The notes under the pieces were generated by a model. The model had not been told where the DNA came from, ran no database searches, and saw only the letters and a list, made by a program, of their open reading frames with translations. This document shows positions 45,573 to 57,503 of a stretch of 64,000 nt of DNA, in pieces. The position numbers and the translations under genes are program-made. The stretch comes from Larix kaempferi (taxonomy: Eukaryota; Streptophyta; Pinopsida; Pinales; Pinaceae). The first letter of the stretch is position 1. Each line of letters starts with the position of its first letter. The stretch lies in contig BSBM01000150.1 in the NCBI GenBank assembly GCA_027924585.1, forward strand, positions 15,119,001-15,183,000, written 5' to 3'.

Positions 45573-46475
45573 TCAGTCAGTAGCAGAGTACCATTTTCCT
45601 TGTGCTAGGGTCTGTCCAGCTTTAGCAACCTGAAACAAGGGAATTGTGTTTGTCCTTGTATAGCGTACTCGCCGTCCCACAATGGTGTGACAAGGAAGAG
45701 GCTCCTGAACATATGGATGGATGTCCTCGGGTTCTACTGTCTGCAAGTCATTTTGTTCCAACATTGGTGCATGGTATGTTCAAAGTAGATCCACATTGAA
45801 TATTGGATGCAGACCCAGGCATGCAGGAATGTCATGCAAGAATGTCAAGCTGGAAAGCATTTTTTCCAATCTGCTAAAGAATATTGTATGGACCATATTG
45901 CAAAGGTTTCAACTTCTTGTATGGACCAGTGAAGCGTTCCTTCTTGAGATGTAACCAGACCTTATCCCCAATTTGGAATGAATGAGGGATACGATGCTTG
46001 TCATTTCGGGCCTTAGCTTTCACGTTTGCTCATCGCAACATGTCCTATTCTTGTCACTGGATGTCGTAAATCTATTCTCGAAATTTCAATGTTTTGTCAA
46101 CTTCCTACTGGTTGTGGTCGGTGTCATTCAACTGTGTCGAAGATCTGATCAAATCAATAGGCTCTGAGGGTTGAAATCCATAACAGATCTCAAATGGACT
46201 CTTTCCCGTAGAGCTATGTTGAGCACAATTGTATCTATGATGTATGTATGGTCATCCCATGTTTGTCGATGCTTGTGGTTGTACTTGCGAAGCAGTTGTA
46301 CTACTAAGTGATTCACAACTTTTGTCTATCCATCTGTCTGAGGATGGAAATATCTCGACAATGAGAGTCGTGTGTCAAGCTGCTTCCAAAGAGTCTTCCA
46401 AAATATGTTGACGAATATGACATCTCGGTCGGAAATGATGGTTGTCAGTAAACCAAAGTGTTTACCGACAAAAAT
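45573..46475 (-). pseudogene. Gypsy integrase relic (core to C-terminal domain)
   Basis: Reading on the minus strand from 46475, IISDRD and then YFHPQTDG are the second catalytic Asp region and the motif before the catalytic Glu; a stop follows directly. Further on, IGDKVWL, GPYKKL and YGPYNILQQIG mark the C-terminal GPY/F domain, ending in a 63-codon frame that stops at 45573. The sequence is interrupted upstream at about 46475, where LTR sequence of another element begins. Confidence 0.75.
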
Positions 46476-46484
46476 AAATGGCAA

Positions 46485-46826
46485 CTAGGACAGGTAAAAT
46501 GGGTTCTCATGGTGACATATGGAAGTATAGGTTTCAATCCCACACCCCCTCACCTCTCCCTACTAGATACACATAGCCCCCTCATTTAGTTGCTTTGATA
46601 TCCAAATCCTTGGTATTTTTATTTACATGGTATCCTTTACATCGTTTACATTTTTTTTCATGGCTTACTAGCACATGGTTACCATAGTACCAAATACTTG
46701 CCTCTTCAAGGCTGACCATTCACTAGCGGGGCCTTGGCCTTGAGCTCCACGCTAGGAATCATACATCACATGCATACAATATTTACATTACAGCCAAAAT
46801 ATCCTAAGGGTCAAAATGAGGGACAT
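46485..46826 (-). repeat. LTR fragment of the young gypsy element's family
   Basis: On the minus strand it starts TGTAATGTCCCTCATTTTGA and shares gagctcaaggccaaggcccc with the first 100 bp of the LTR at 26771. Only the first ~340 bp of the LTR is present, and it is diverged. Confidence 0.75.
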
Positions 46827-47210
46827 TACAGGTACAGACCGCATTTGAAGCAGATCAACAATAGAGAGAATTTTCGCGATAGGAAAGAGAACGGGAGTTA
46901 AAATTGAAAGGTTGGAGTGGAAATAAAACCACCTATCACGTGGAAACTATTTTTGAAGTCCACTACCAAAAGCGGTTGAGTTTAAACCACCTATTGCGAG
47001 ATATGAAACCACTTTAGCATTGGTTATATAAAATACTTATCAGAAAAATAAAAGCGTATTTGTTATTTGATTCGTGGAAGAATAAGAACTGCTGACACCA
47101 CCTCAGTCTTCTTCATCAACCTTGTGCAGAGGTCAACTTCAAACTCTTCTTGTTCGTAATTTTCATCCACATGTAGCTCGAAACTCTGCATTTTCAAATT
47201 TCCTGTCTTT
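46827..47210. other. Spacer upstream of the decayed long gene
   Basis: No gene is recognised. Two related phrases (aaaaccacctatcacg and taaaccacctattgcg) lie at 46926 and 46985. Confidence 0.35.
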
Positions 47211-48339
47211 ATGGAGCAAATTCAAGAATATGTGTTACTCTGCGAAGCTTTAGATGAAAAAGAATAAGTTATAGTTGATAGAGAGAGAGACATTTTCAAC
47301 CCAGTTTTTTCTATAGGTAGCATTTCACAGTCCAAAGAATGGTTAATGGAGTTTAAGTCATAGGGAAGAGACGTATTGAACGTTTTTAGCTCTTTTTTGT
47401 ACTATTTATGCATTGAACAAACCCTACACTTCCCTAAGGTCGTTGGTTCCGGTGCGGAAAACTAATCACAGACCGAAACGGTAATTATAAATGTTAATAC
47501 AACCAAAATCCTATGTCGAGTCAATGCACAGGCTGTTTGTGAAGTCTTAGGTTTACCTAAATTTTTTTTCCCAAAACCCTGAGTCATTTAGTGAAGAATT
47601 CTTGGTCAAATTATATAGAAGTTGTAGCCTGGAAGATAAATAAAAAAATTTGTCGCAGGTTCTGAAATTTAATCAACCACCTAAAAACCTTTCTTTTCCT
47701 TTGAATATTGGTATCTTTCAAGAAGATGTTCAGTTAGTCTTGTCCTTGTTGAGTCAAGTTTTAGGTCTCGATAATGATAATTTAGTCGTCGAAGTTATGT
47801 TAGGTTTCCTTCTGCAAGTAAATTCACCTGAGTCGGAGTCAAGTCCAACATGTTGCTTTAATTTTGATGAGTTCCTGGATGAGGCTATTCATGCTAAGTT
47901 GGTGAATTTCCACGAGTTAAAACATTTTAGATATAAGTCTTATCTCCTGAACCTGTTCTTATTCTCAAATGTTTCTGAATTGAATTTTATCGGCACCATG
48001 TTCTCTTTCGATCTTCCAAAGCAAATCAATACGTTTGAATTTACCAATACAATCATGTTAGAAGTTTACAGAATTATTTTCGACACTGAAATACCCAGAG
48101 TATTAGAATATATGAAATAAATGTTGCATCCTACACCAAAGAGTCGAACATGTGATTGGTTTTTATACAAAGAAAATACTATTATTAGAGTATATGGCTT
48201 TACTGGAGCACCATACCATTTTCTAGCCTTCTTGACACTGAGGTTTTTTGCTTTAAAGTTCATTAGGAAGAGGTTATATTCATAAGAAGAAAATTTTGGT
48301 GTTTTAAAAAAATCATCAAATGTGAAATTTCCCCTTAAT

Positions 48340-48344
48340 GTTGG
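48340..48344. repeat. Target-site duplication, left copy (gttgg)
   Basis: It matches 51963-51967. Joining the flanks restores an uninterrupted reading frame in the surrounding pseudogene. Confidence 0.88.
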
Positions 48345-51300
48345 TGTAATGCCCCTTCTAAGAAATTTTATTAAAATGACCAATTTTTCACTTTTTCCCT
48401 ATTTTGACCTTTGACTAGTTTTGATGTCTAGGTCTCCAAACTGACCCAAATGCTCCCAAATATTCTGTAAGGGTATATGAATGATATTAAGACTTGAATA
48501 TGATTTTCAGGGATGATTTATGACCCTCCAAAGACTTCTGCAAACTTGTTTAAGATTCTGGTCAATGTATGGTATTTTACTAGCAATTTGGGGTTCAAAT
48601 CCCCCCAGGGTAAGTACAGAAAATGTGTAATGTCCCCATTCAAATAAGTGCATAGTAAGACAATCCCATCAATCCTACTAGTTTCCTAGGTTGGATGGGC
48701 ACATGTGGGATGGTAATAAGGAAGCTAATAAATGATATTTAGACATTAGAGGGGTTCAAGCATTTAATAAATATGGTGAATAAATAAATTCAAGATAAAT
48801 TCTAAGTGGCAAGTGGTTTTGGAGACATATGGAGGTGGTGGGACCCACACTAGCTTGATTTTTCAATGACACATGGCAGCTCTCTCTTGCCAATTCGAAT
48901 TCATGGGAAGGTGAACACTCTTGGGTGAGTTGGTAAGTCATAACACATGGCATTTATCATCTTAGGTCGAAATGGGATGGAATATTAACCTCCATGGGAG
49001 AGGAAGAGTCAAATTGGAGACTAGTGGACACTTGGGCTAAATTCCATAGTTTTATGACAACAATAATGAAGCATCTATGACATTTATGACAAAATTCAGA
49101 CATGACTTCTTACACCTGACCATTATGACATGTCATCCCCAAAAATAGGCTCAAGGAAGGCGCTCATGGAGTTGGGGGAAGCTAAAGAGACTCAAATTCG
49201 AATTTGGGAGAAGATGGAAGGTTGGAACTAGGAGACAAGTGGCAAATGAGGAATATTTTCTAAATGGAAATTTATTGAATCTATTGAGAGGATTTCGACC
49301 CCTTGAAGGCTAATGTTGGTTATAAAATGTAGAAATCAAGTATGAGAATGGCTTTTGATGATTTGAGAAAAAATGCATTTGTGAAGAGAGAACTAGTGGA
49401 TGACTAGTTTCTTGCCTTGGCCAATTTCGAGGGTGAAAGATTCCCATCCAAGTTGATGTTTGGAGAGGCCACTCAGGTCTTTCATGGTGATTTAATGGAG
49501 TTTTATTTGCAGGTAGCAGCTACAGGAAGTTTCATGGTTTGGTTTAGTGCAACACTTTCTCTCCACCATTTCCAATTTTGAAGGCATATTCGGGCTCCTT
49601 GAGGGATTGCACTTTGGGTGAGATATTGCACTCATTGGGAGAGCTTCATATGATATTTTTCTGATTGTAATAGATTCATATCCTTTGTTCTTCATATTCA
49701 GAAACTATCAGGTCGAAATACCCATTGAATGTATGCAAAATTATTGATTAATGAGCAAACAATGTCCATTTCCCCAATGCTTTGATGTATGACGCTATAA
49801 GGTTGATTATTTCGAATGGATGGATGATTCTCTGATATATTTGTGATTCATATACTTCCATGGATATATTATACAAGTTTCATGTACTGTACTTGAACAT
49901 TTGAAGCATTTTTACTCAGTTTGTTTGTATTGAGAGGTGAAATAGTGCCATTTCCCCAAGGGTCGAATTGGGGATTTTTGTTGTTGAATGTGAGAGAGTT
50001 AGAATAGTATTAAAAATCAATTAATGGTTCATATGAGACCTTAATCACATACTTAACACATTACATACCTCTTTTCATAAATTCGTGGGAGTTTGGAGGC
50101 ATTTGGAAGGCCATTTGCAGTGTTACCCCGGGGGGATTTGATGCACAAATTACTAGTCAAAATTACATATATTGATCAGAATACAAATCAAGTTTGCAGC
50201 AGTATTTGGAGGGCCATAAAACATCCCTCAACCTAATATTCAAGTCTAAATACCATTCATACACTCCTACAGAATATTTGGGAGCATTTGGGTCGATTTG
50301 GAGGTCAAAACAGTAAAACTAGTCAAAGGTCGAAATTGGGGAAAAAGTGGAAAAATTGGCATTTTAATAAAATTTTGAAAAAGGGTCATTACAAAATGGC
50401 TCTCCAAATGCCTCCAAAACCACTCTATATTATGAAAAGAGGTAGGGTATTTCTAAGGGACATTATTTAGGTCTCATGTGCACCATTTATCATTCATTAA
50501 GTCTGTTCTAATATTCTCCCAAGCAGCAACAAAAATCACTAGTTTGACCCTTGGGGAAATGGCACCAAATCTCTTCCAAATGCAAATAAAATTAATAAGG
50601 TGACTTCAAATTATTAAGTGCTGAACATGAAACTTGTAATAATCATCAATGGAATTCCATTCATCATAAATATATCAGATAAACATACTTCTATTCGAAA
50701 TCATCAGCATTATAATGGCATACATCTATATAGTGGGGAAATGGTCATTGTTTGCTCATTAATAATCACTTTTACATACAACCACTTGGTATTTCGACCT
50801 GAGAATTTCTGAGGATGCAGAAAATATTATATTAATATTATTAAAATCATAAATAGAACATGAGAATCTCTCCCAAAGAGTACAATAGCTCACCAAAAGT
50901 GCCCTCCCTCAAGGAGCAAGAATACGCCATAAAAACTGGAAATGGTTGAGAGGATGTGTTGCACTAGAAGAAACAACGAGCTTCCCTACAACTTACACAT
51001 GCAAATAAAAACTCCATTAAAGATCCATGAAATACCTTAGTGGCCTCTCCAAACACCAACTTTCATGGGAATCTTTCACCCTCGAAATTGGCTAAGGCAA
51101 GAAACTAGTCATCCACTAGCTCTCTCTCTTCACAAATGCAAATTTCTCAAATGATCAAAAGCTCCTCTCTTACTTCATTTATGTATTTTATAAAAATCAT
51201 TAGTCTTCTAAGGTCCTCCATGGGTCTAAATCCTCCCAAGATATTCATTCCAACTCAAGTTGGGAAGATATTCCCAAGTATGCCACTTGTCCTTCCAATT

Positions 51301-51962
51301 CTAGCCCTCTCCTTCTCCAAATTCGAATTGGTGTCTCTTTGGCTGCCCTAACTCGCTTGAGCACCCTCTTGGAGGCTAGGTTTAGCCCTAACATGTCATA
51401 TATGTCATATATCATCCTTCAGGTCTGATTTTTGTCATAAGTGTCATAGATTCTTCATCATTGTTGTCATAGGAGTTAGGGAATCTAGCCCAAGTGTCCA
51501 CAAACCTCTAGTTTGACTCTTCCTCTTCTATGGAGGTTAACACTCCATCCAAATTAGACCTATGATTCTAAATTCAATGTGTATGAGCCTTCTAACTCAT
51601 CCCAAGAACCTTAGGCTTCCCATGGATTCGAAATTGCAAGAGGAGAATGCCATTTGGCACATCAATTCTAGCTTGTGTGGGTCCCACTTCCTCCATGTGT
51701 CTTCATGATCAAATGCCACTTTGATTTTCAGTTGTATATATTTATTTATCTCCTTTATTAAATATTTATGCTATTCTAATGTTCACACATCATTTATTAT
51801 CCCCCTTATTCCAAATCCCAAAGCTTCCACCCCCAACCTAGGAAACTAGTAATTTTCCTCCTTGGCAATTATTTGACCCTTAGCATCAATTTGACAAACT
51901 CTCATAAATATGTCCAATGGGCTTAGGCCATTGTGACCCAATGAAAAATTTGGGACATGACA
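48345..51962. mobile_element. 3.6-kb insertion built of inverted modules (X+ Y+ X- Y-)
   Basis: The insert begins TGTAATGCCCC and ends GGGACATGACA, with 5-bp duplications outside. It consists of X+ (48345-48625), Y+ (48626 to ~50111), X- (~50112-50393, inverted) and Y- (50394-51962, inverted). Both X and Y start with TGTAATG[C/T/A]CCC, the terminus shared by gypsy LTRs in the window. Y+ and Y- are about 1.5 kb each, diverged, and separated by only ~280 bp, so the insert can fold on itself. No gag or pol is seen. It looks like a rearranged non-autonomous LTR-type element mobilised by a gypsy integrase. Confidence 0.8.
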
Positions 51963-51967
51963 GTTGG
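51963..51967. repeat. Target-site duplication, right copy (gttgg)
   Basis: It matches 48340-48344. Confidence 0.88.
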
Positions 51968-54090
51968 TCCATTCATCATAAGAAATAAGGCATCTCTGTC
52001 TATAGTGGAAAAGCTGTTAAAGGTCATGGATTTTCAAGAAGCTAAAAGAATTGATTATGATTCACATCAAATTATATCTCATAGGAGACAAAAAAACAAG
52101 AACAGAGATTTTGATCATCAAATAGTGGAAGGATTAGATAAAATATAAAATTTATTGAAATTTGAACAAAATCAAGTTGAAGTAAAGGAAGAAAATGTAG
52201 AACAATCAAGTAATTTGGCATTGTTGGTTCAGACACCAGCTAAGTCTGATGTTACCAATAAAAGAACTATTTTAGAGGTTGATAGCATGGAAATTGATGG
52301 AGAAGTTTCAAGTAAAAAGACTAAAATAGAAAAACATAAGGAAAATGTCAGTATGGAAGAGCAAGATCCAGTTGTTTCAAGAAAAAATACTATGTTTTCG
52401 CAACCACCTGTAAATATACAACAATATTCTTTTTTCAGAAATAAAAGGATATGGAACCAGTTCTTAGTGTAAATCCAGATTTGATTTTCTTTCACAATAT
52501 GCAGAAAAAAGAAGAAGCAATCTTTAGAAGAAACCCAGATGTTGTTCCCACAAGTAAGGAAGTTGATGGATCAAAAATTTTCCCTTGTCACAGTTAAGGA
52601 TTCAAAGAGAAACACTCTAAGGATTGTAGTTGTAAATGATGAGAAATTATTTGAGATGGAAGTTAAGCTTGATTATATTGATATTCCAGATAAAATCTAA
52701 TTGCATAGACAAACATGAGATGTCTTGTATTCTGATTTGTTACAGTCAAGTTTGAAAATTTCTAAGTTGTAGTCAGTAATAGGAAAGTTGGAGGGTCAGC
52801 CGAGGCAAGAAAAAACAGAGATAAAGAAAATTTGGTCCAAATTAAGAGACGACAACCCGACCTTATGACTCTAGGGGTAGATCCATAAAACACTCAGTGC
52901 ACCAAAAAACTCCTTGATCAAAAAGAAAATACTATTCAAATGATCAAGAAAAATTTAAAGGTTCCAAATACTCAACATGTACAATATTCGAAAAAGAGGC
53001 CGTATATCAAGAAATGATGGACTACAAGGGTAAGATGTTGAAATTAAAGTATGAGAAACAAACTTGGGAAAAAGAAAAATCTGAATTATTGTCACAGATA
53101 TCAGTGCTAAATACAAATCAAGTTGAAGAAATGTGAGTACCAGAGGAGCCAAAGAACCAATTTTTATGTACAGAGGAAAATAAAATAGATAGATATTCCA
53201 CAGAATATATGACCAATGCCATGTCTCAGATTAGTTTGAAAGATGTAGAAATTGAAGAATTGAAAGGAGAAAACCAGAAACTCAAACAAGAGTTAGTTCA
53301 AAACACTGAGGAAAAGAACAAAGCTTTGAGTGAAAGAAAGAAATTGCAGAAAAGGATTGATGAATTGAAAGATAGACTAATAGGTAAACTTATCTTGCAA
53401 GGAGCTAAGCACATTATATGGGATGATCTATTAGTGGAAATTACCAAATTTTGGTCACATTTAAATTTTATTGATGACAAAAATGCTATAGCAAACATAA
53501 CTCTCCAAAGATGTAAAGTGGCAAATGAGACATTGAATAAAAGGCCTTCAAAGACAACTCAAAATATAGTTAGTTTCTTAGATAATATGACTCAAATAGA
53601 TATGAAAAATTTGAGAATTAAAGATAGACCTATGATTATTATTTGGGAAAGAATAATTATTGGCAAACATAATCATGTTAGAGAGGTACAAGATAAAGCA
53701 GAACAGATGTTCCTTCAAGTTCAAAGTTTTAAAAAACTATTTCAGAAACTCTTTGAGAATGGTCTACCCTCTTTTTTGGATGATGATGGAAGGTTAATTT
53801 CTCAAGAAAATGATCACGGTTTAATAGTACAAGCTCTCATGGATCACTCAAAATTCAAAGTTTTGACCAAAGGACTAACTGGAAAAGCAATAATTGAAAA
53901 GTTAACTGATGATTTCGAGATATTTGATTAGTTCCTGATGATTAAAAAATATTTGCCACCTATATCTTACACAAATTGCATAGAATTGGAGGTGATGATT
54001 AAAGAGATGATAGATTATGAAATCCCGAACCAAGAGCAGTGGAAGATTGTTGAAATTTTTTGGAAAACTAAATACGGGTTATATCAATAG

Positions 54091-55530
54091 TAAATATCCA
54101 GATGTCCCAGTTTGAAATGTAGTTGCGGTTTCCTTTTGTTATCTTCCCAAGTTTCCACATAACCAATCTAGATCGAATAAATTCATTATTGGGGAAACAT
54201 ACTACATACGTACTTGATAGTAGAGCAAATGCTCCTGAAGTTTAGGAACTTCTTTTGAAATTTATATGCTTACCAAAAAATCAGTTAGGGTTTGCTTATA
54301 GAACATTTTGTATAAATTTTGAATTTTACAATGTAATCGGGGTTGGATCCGAGAGAAAGAAAAACTCAGTGATGTAATATTTTTTTTAAAGACTTTAATG
54401 AAGAGTAGAAGTACAGGTCTATCTGGAGCAAAGATTCATATGTTATCAATTTTCTTCAATCTGTTAATTTCCCTTATGTGAATGTATTTCTTGCTTAAAC
54501 CATTTTATCACCTTGCCTCATATTTGAATGAACTATATGAGTTAGAATTCATTTTATATGCTATGATTCACACATTTAAATATTGTCAATGTTCTTTCTT
54601 CCAAATTAATGCAGAATTCATCCCAGTTTGATGCTTGTGTTAATAAATTGTTTTCCTTAATCTTCTACCATTCTTAAATTACTATTTATCTGAAGAAATG
54701 ATACCTACTTTGCCTCTATGAATGATTTATCGTACCACCAGTATCTAAATAATTTTGAGATATGTATTTATTGAATCCATGCCCGATGTTTTTCTTCCCG
54801 ATTCAACCATTTTCATAACCCTCGTTATAGTTAAAGATCTGGTCATTGTTTTAAAAGACATGAGTTGTTGTTATAGTGACTTTGAATAGCAGACTCATAA
54901 AGGGAGACCCCTTTGGATAGAAAAAGGTCATTTTTCATCCTAAAGATTGGTTTGATGTTACCTTGGAGATTTTCTCTAGTAGTCGGAGAAAACATTCTGA
55001 GTGATAACAATGGCCATGATACGACATTTTATATATACGCCATGGATCCATTGTGTACTTTTTTGTGGCCATGCTTTTGCATCTTATATATGTCATGGAT
55101 TTGTAGTGTACTTGATTTGGAAACATGTTTTATTACATCTAAGCATGGGTATGCTCGCCTCAAGGAAGATAAATTTCTAACACTTTCATCTCTATTATAG
55201 GTACTCTTTTTAGAAAATATCTCAGAATATCTACCTTGATACCACTTAGCTTCACTTCCTTATAATTATAATGTATTTTGGCCATCAGATCCCCTTAAAT
55301 TGGTACTTCCATGTTTGTGATGATGATATCCCAAAGAGACACATAAGTCTCCAAGAATGATTTTCAAATGTACTTATCATCATGGAAGAAGCCCCGAATA
55401 TGATCCTAAATGATGGTTAGAACCCTTAGGAGACAATGGAATTCATTCCCAGTTGAAACCCTTGAACTAGAAGCAAAACTTAGGCAACACACACTTCCTC
55501 CTTGAGAAAGGTGCGTGGCCATGCTCCTTT
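54091..55530. other. AT-rich DNA, no gene recognised
   Basis: Short open frames are present but have no family signature. A TATA-like tataaatt lies at 54311-54318, about 220 bp past the stop of the decayed gene, a spacing similar to that between the LTR gene and its TATA box in the giant element; this may be chance. Confidence 0.35.
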
Positions 55531-55531
55531 C

Positions 55532-55626
55532 CCTCCTACAAGGTGTGTGGGATAAGAAAAATGCATGCACACACACACACACACACACACCCTCCTACAA
55601 GGTGTGTGGGATAAGAAAAATGCATG

Positions 55627-55669
<43 letters not shown>
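55532..55669. repeat. Duplicated (CA)n microsatellite
   Basis: A 37-bp block (cctcctacaaggtgtgtggg...) plus a CA run occurs twice, at 55532-55590 and 55591-55669. The CA tracts are about 22 and 38 bp. Replication slippage is the likely cause. Confidence 0.92.
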
Positions 55670-55673
<4 letters not shown>

Positions 55674-55789
55674 GATCCTGAGAATTCATGAAATAAATTA
55701 GTTTTAAGTTGGTTGGCGTCGGTTACAACTCCTCAAACTACTTGGTAACCATATTAACCATGGTGTGAGCTGGGAATTCGTAGGAAGAC

Positions 55790-56542
55790 ATGTTGTAAGC
55801 ATAAAATTGGAGTTTACTCTACGATGAAGATATAATAGACAACGTTTCGAGCCCTCTATTGAGGTTCATCATTAGGACAAGGATGATTTTCAAGGCTAGA
55901 ATAAGGTAGGGGACACATATAAATAGTTTAAAACATGGTGAAGAAGCTGACACACCTTTTGTTTTCCAAGATACTACACATAAACCCTAAAATGCATGAT
56001 TTTGAAAATCCTAAAATGCATAATTTAATAAGTTATTGAAAATAAATAAATACCTTTTAAATAATTAAAGGGTTTCACTAATAGTTTCAATGATTACTAG
56101 TAATTAGAAAAGTTAGATGAAATCATTATTAATTAATTAATTGATAATTAAAGGGTTTCATTAGTAGTTTCAATGATTGGCTCAATTTTAGAATTAGAAA
56201 GATCAAATTAATACTTAATTAATTAGTTAGTTAGTTATATGATAAACATAATAATTAATTAATTCTTTAGAATGTTAATTGGGTTTAATGCTTGGCAGTC
56301 AAGTCATGTTTAGGACTAAGCCATCATCCCTATTAATGCAATTAGGGATTTTGATGATTTCAATAGCTTCTCTAATTCTTCTTTTGGACTAGTGAAAGAT
56401 TTCAACTATTTATATGTGTCCCCTACCTTATTCTAGCCTTGACAATCATCCTTGTCTTGATGATGAGTCTCAATGGAGGGATTGAAACATTGACTATTAT
56501 ATCTTTGTTGTAGAGTAAACTCTAATTTTATTCTTACAACAT
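55790..56542. mobile_element. Foldback element with ~143-bp inverted repeats
   Basis: The left arm 55790-55932 and the right arm 56401-56542 are inverted copies at roughly 85-90% identity. They share aaggtaggggacacatataa and gagtttactctac. The ~470-bp centre is AT-rich and non-coding. An 11-bp direct repeat, catattaacca, occurs at 55750-55760 and 56540-56550; it could be a Mutator-like target duplication, but the left copy lies ~30 bp outside the arm, so this is uncertain. Confidence 0.7.
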
Positions 56543-56549
56543 ATTAACC

Positions 56550-57409
56550 ACCCCAAACATACATAAAAGGAGGATATGGTGAACCAAGAGGAGAGACCAC
56601 ACCCTATTAAATTTATGTTGGATGAATTTATCTACTCTTCCAAGCCTATATTCCCCACTTCCCCTCAATGGCCCATGTCCCTAAGTAATCTTTCATTTGT
56701 TATTGAAGCCATCTCCTTTACATGACTTCTCCCTTATACACCATTGGAAGCTAAAGAGTTTGGAAGTTTGGAGAGCGAGTTGTTCAAGTGCAAAGGAACA
56801 TGGTCTATGGTTTCAAAAGGTGTCGTGATGATGGTGAGGTAATATGTATCTCATTCTTACTGTCTATTGATGAAAATTTATGATCTTTCCCTCCCCCAAC
56901 TCCATGTCTAAATTTTGGAGTGCTCAATCTTTGTTGGTTAATGAATGCTAGCTGCAGTGCCCTATCTAGGCACTGGGTCTCTATTAGTATTTTCATGTAC
57001 ATACCAAGTTTTTCTCCAATGTTTTCTGGAAAAATTCCATCGTCTATGTCTCTGTTATCTAAATGATTATTTGTCTCTGCAATTTAAGCAAACATAAACT
57101 TAAATCTTTCATTTCAACTCTGTTCTTATTTCATGCATAATCTAAAAATAAAAGGGAAATACAATTTATTTAAGCTAGCTGAGTAAAATACCTGGACCCG
57201 TAGATTTGCAGTAAGATCAGAAGACTTACGTGGTGAATTCTGTACGGTACCTTAGCAACCCAAAATGATGTGTCCACCCTGCCGATCAGCTATTATCGTG
57301 CTGACCCTAGGAAATCAACGGATTTCCTAGCCCCCGAGCCCACAGACCGATAATCCCGACAGCAGCTTTCCATCAAACCTTTCCATGGTAATATTTCGCT
57401 GAGTTAACC
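56550..57409. other. No gene recognised
   Basis: The composition is mixed. No open frame with a family signature is present. Confidence 0.3.
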
Positions 57410-57503
57410 CCCTCCTCAGTCTTTTCTTTTTGAGTTTCCCACCTCCTCAAAGCTTCGAGTTAACCCCCTCCTCGGCATCGAGTTAACCCCCTCCTCGACA
57501 TTC
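57410..57503. repeat. Short tandem motif gagttaaccccctcctc
   Basis: Three copies start at 57411, 57457 and 57480, followed by variants of the purine/pyrimidine context. Confidence 0.7.

Larger units (their letters stand above)
47211..54090 (+). pseudogene. Decayed ~1,090-codon gene related to the LTR-borne protein
   Basis: A candidate ATG lies at 47211. Coding-like sequence continues to a TAG at 54090, with several stops (for example 48118 and near 48283) and at least one frameshift. A 3,618-bp insertion lies at 48345-51962; removing it and one duplication copy joins the frame exactly. After joining, the segment from about 48145 (DWFLYKEN, IIRVYGFTGAPYH) through about 52060 aligns colinearly over about 120 residues with residues 317-440 of the LTR-borne protein (YLRMFGGTKPPY and on). 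Downstream, 53209-53931 is an open 240-codon stretch starting with a strong coiled coil (ENQKLKQEL). Total length and layout (globular N-part, coiled-coil C-part) match the LTR protein. Function is unknown. Confidence 0.7.

Noticed and set aside
55406-55689. Cys/Val-rich short frames
   Set aside because: They are translations of the (CA)n microsatellite.
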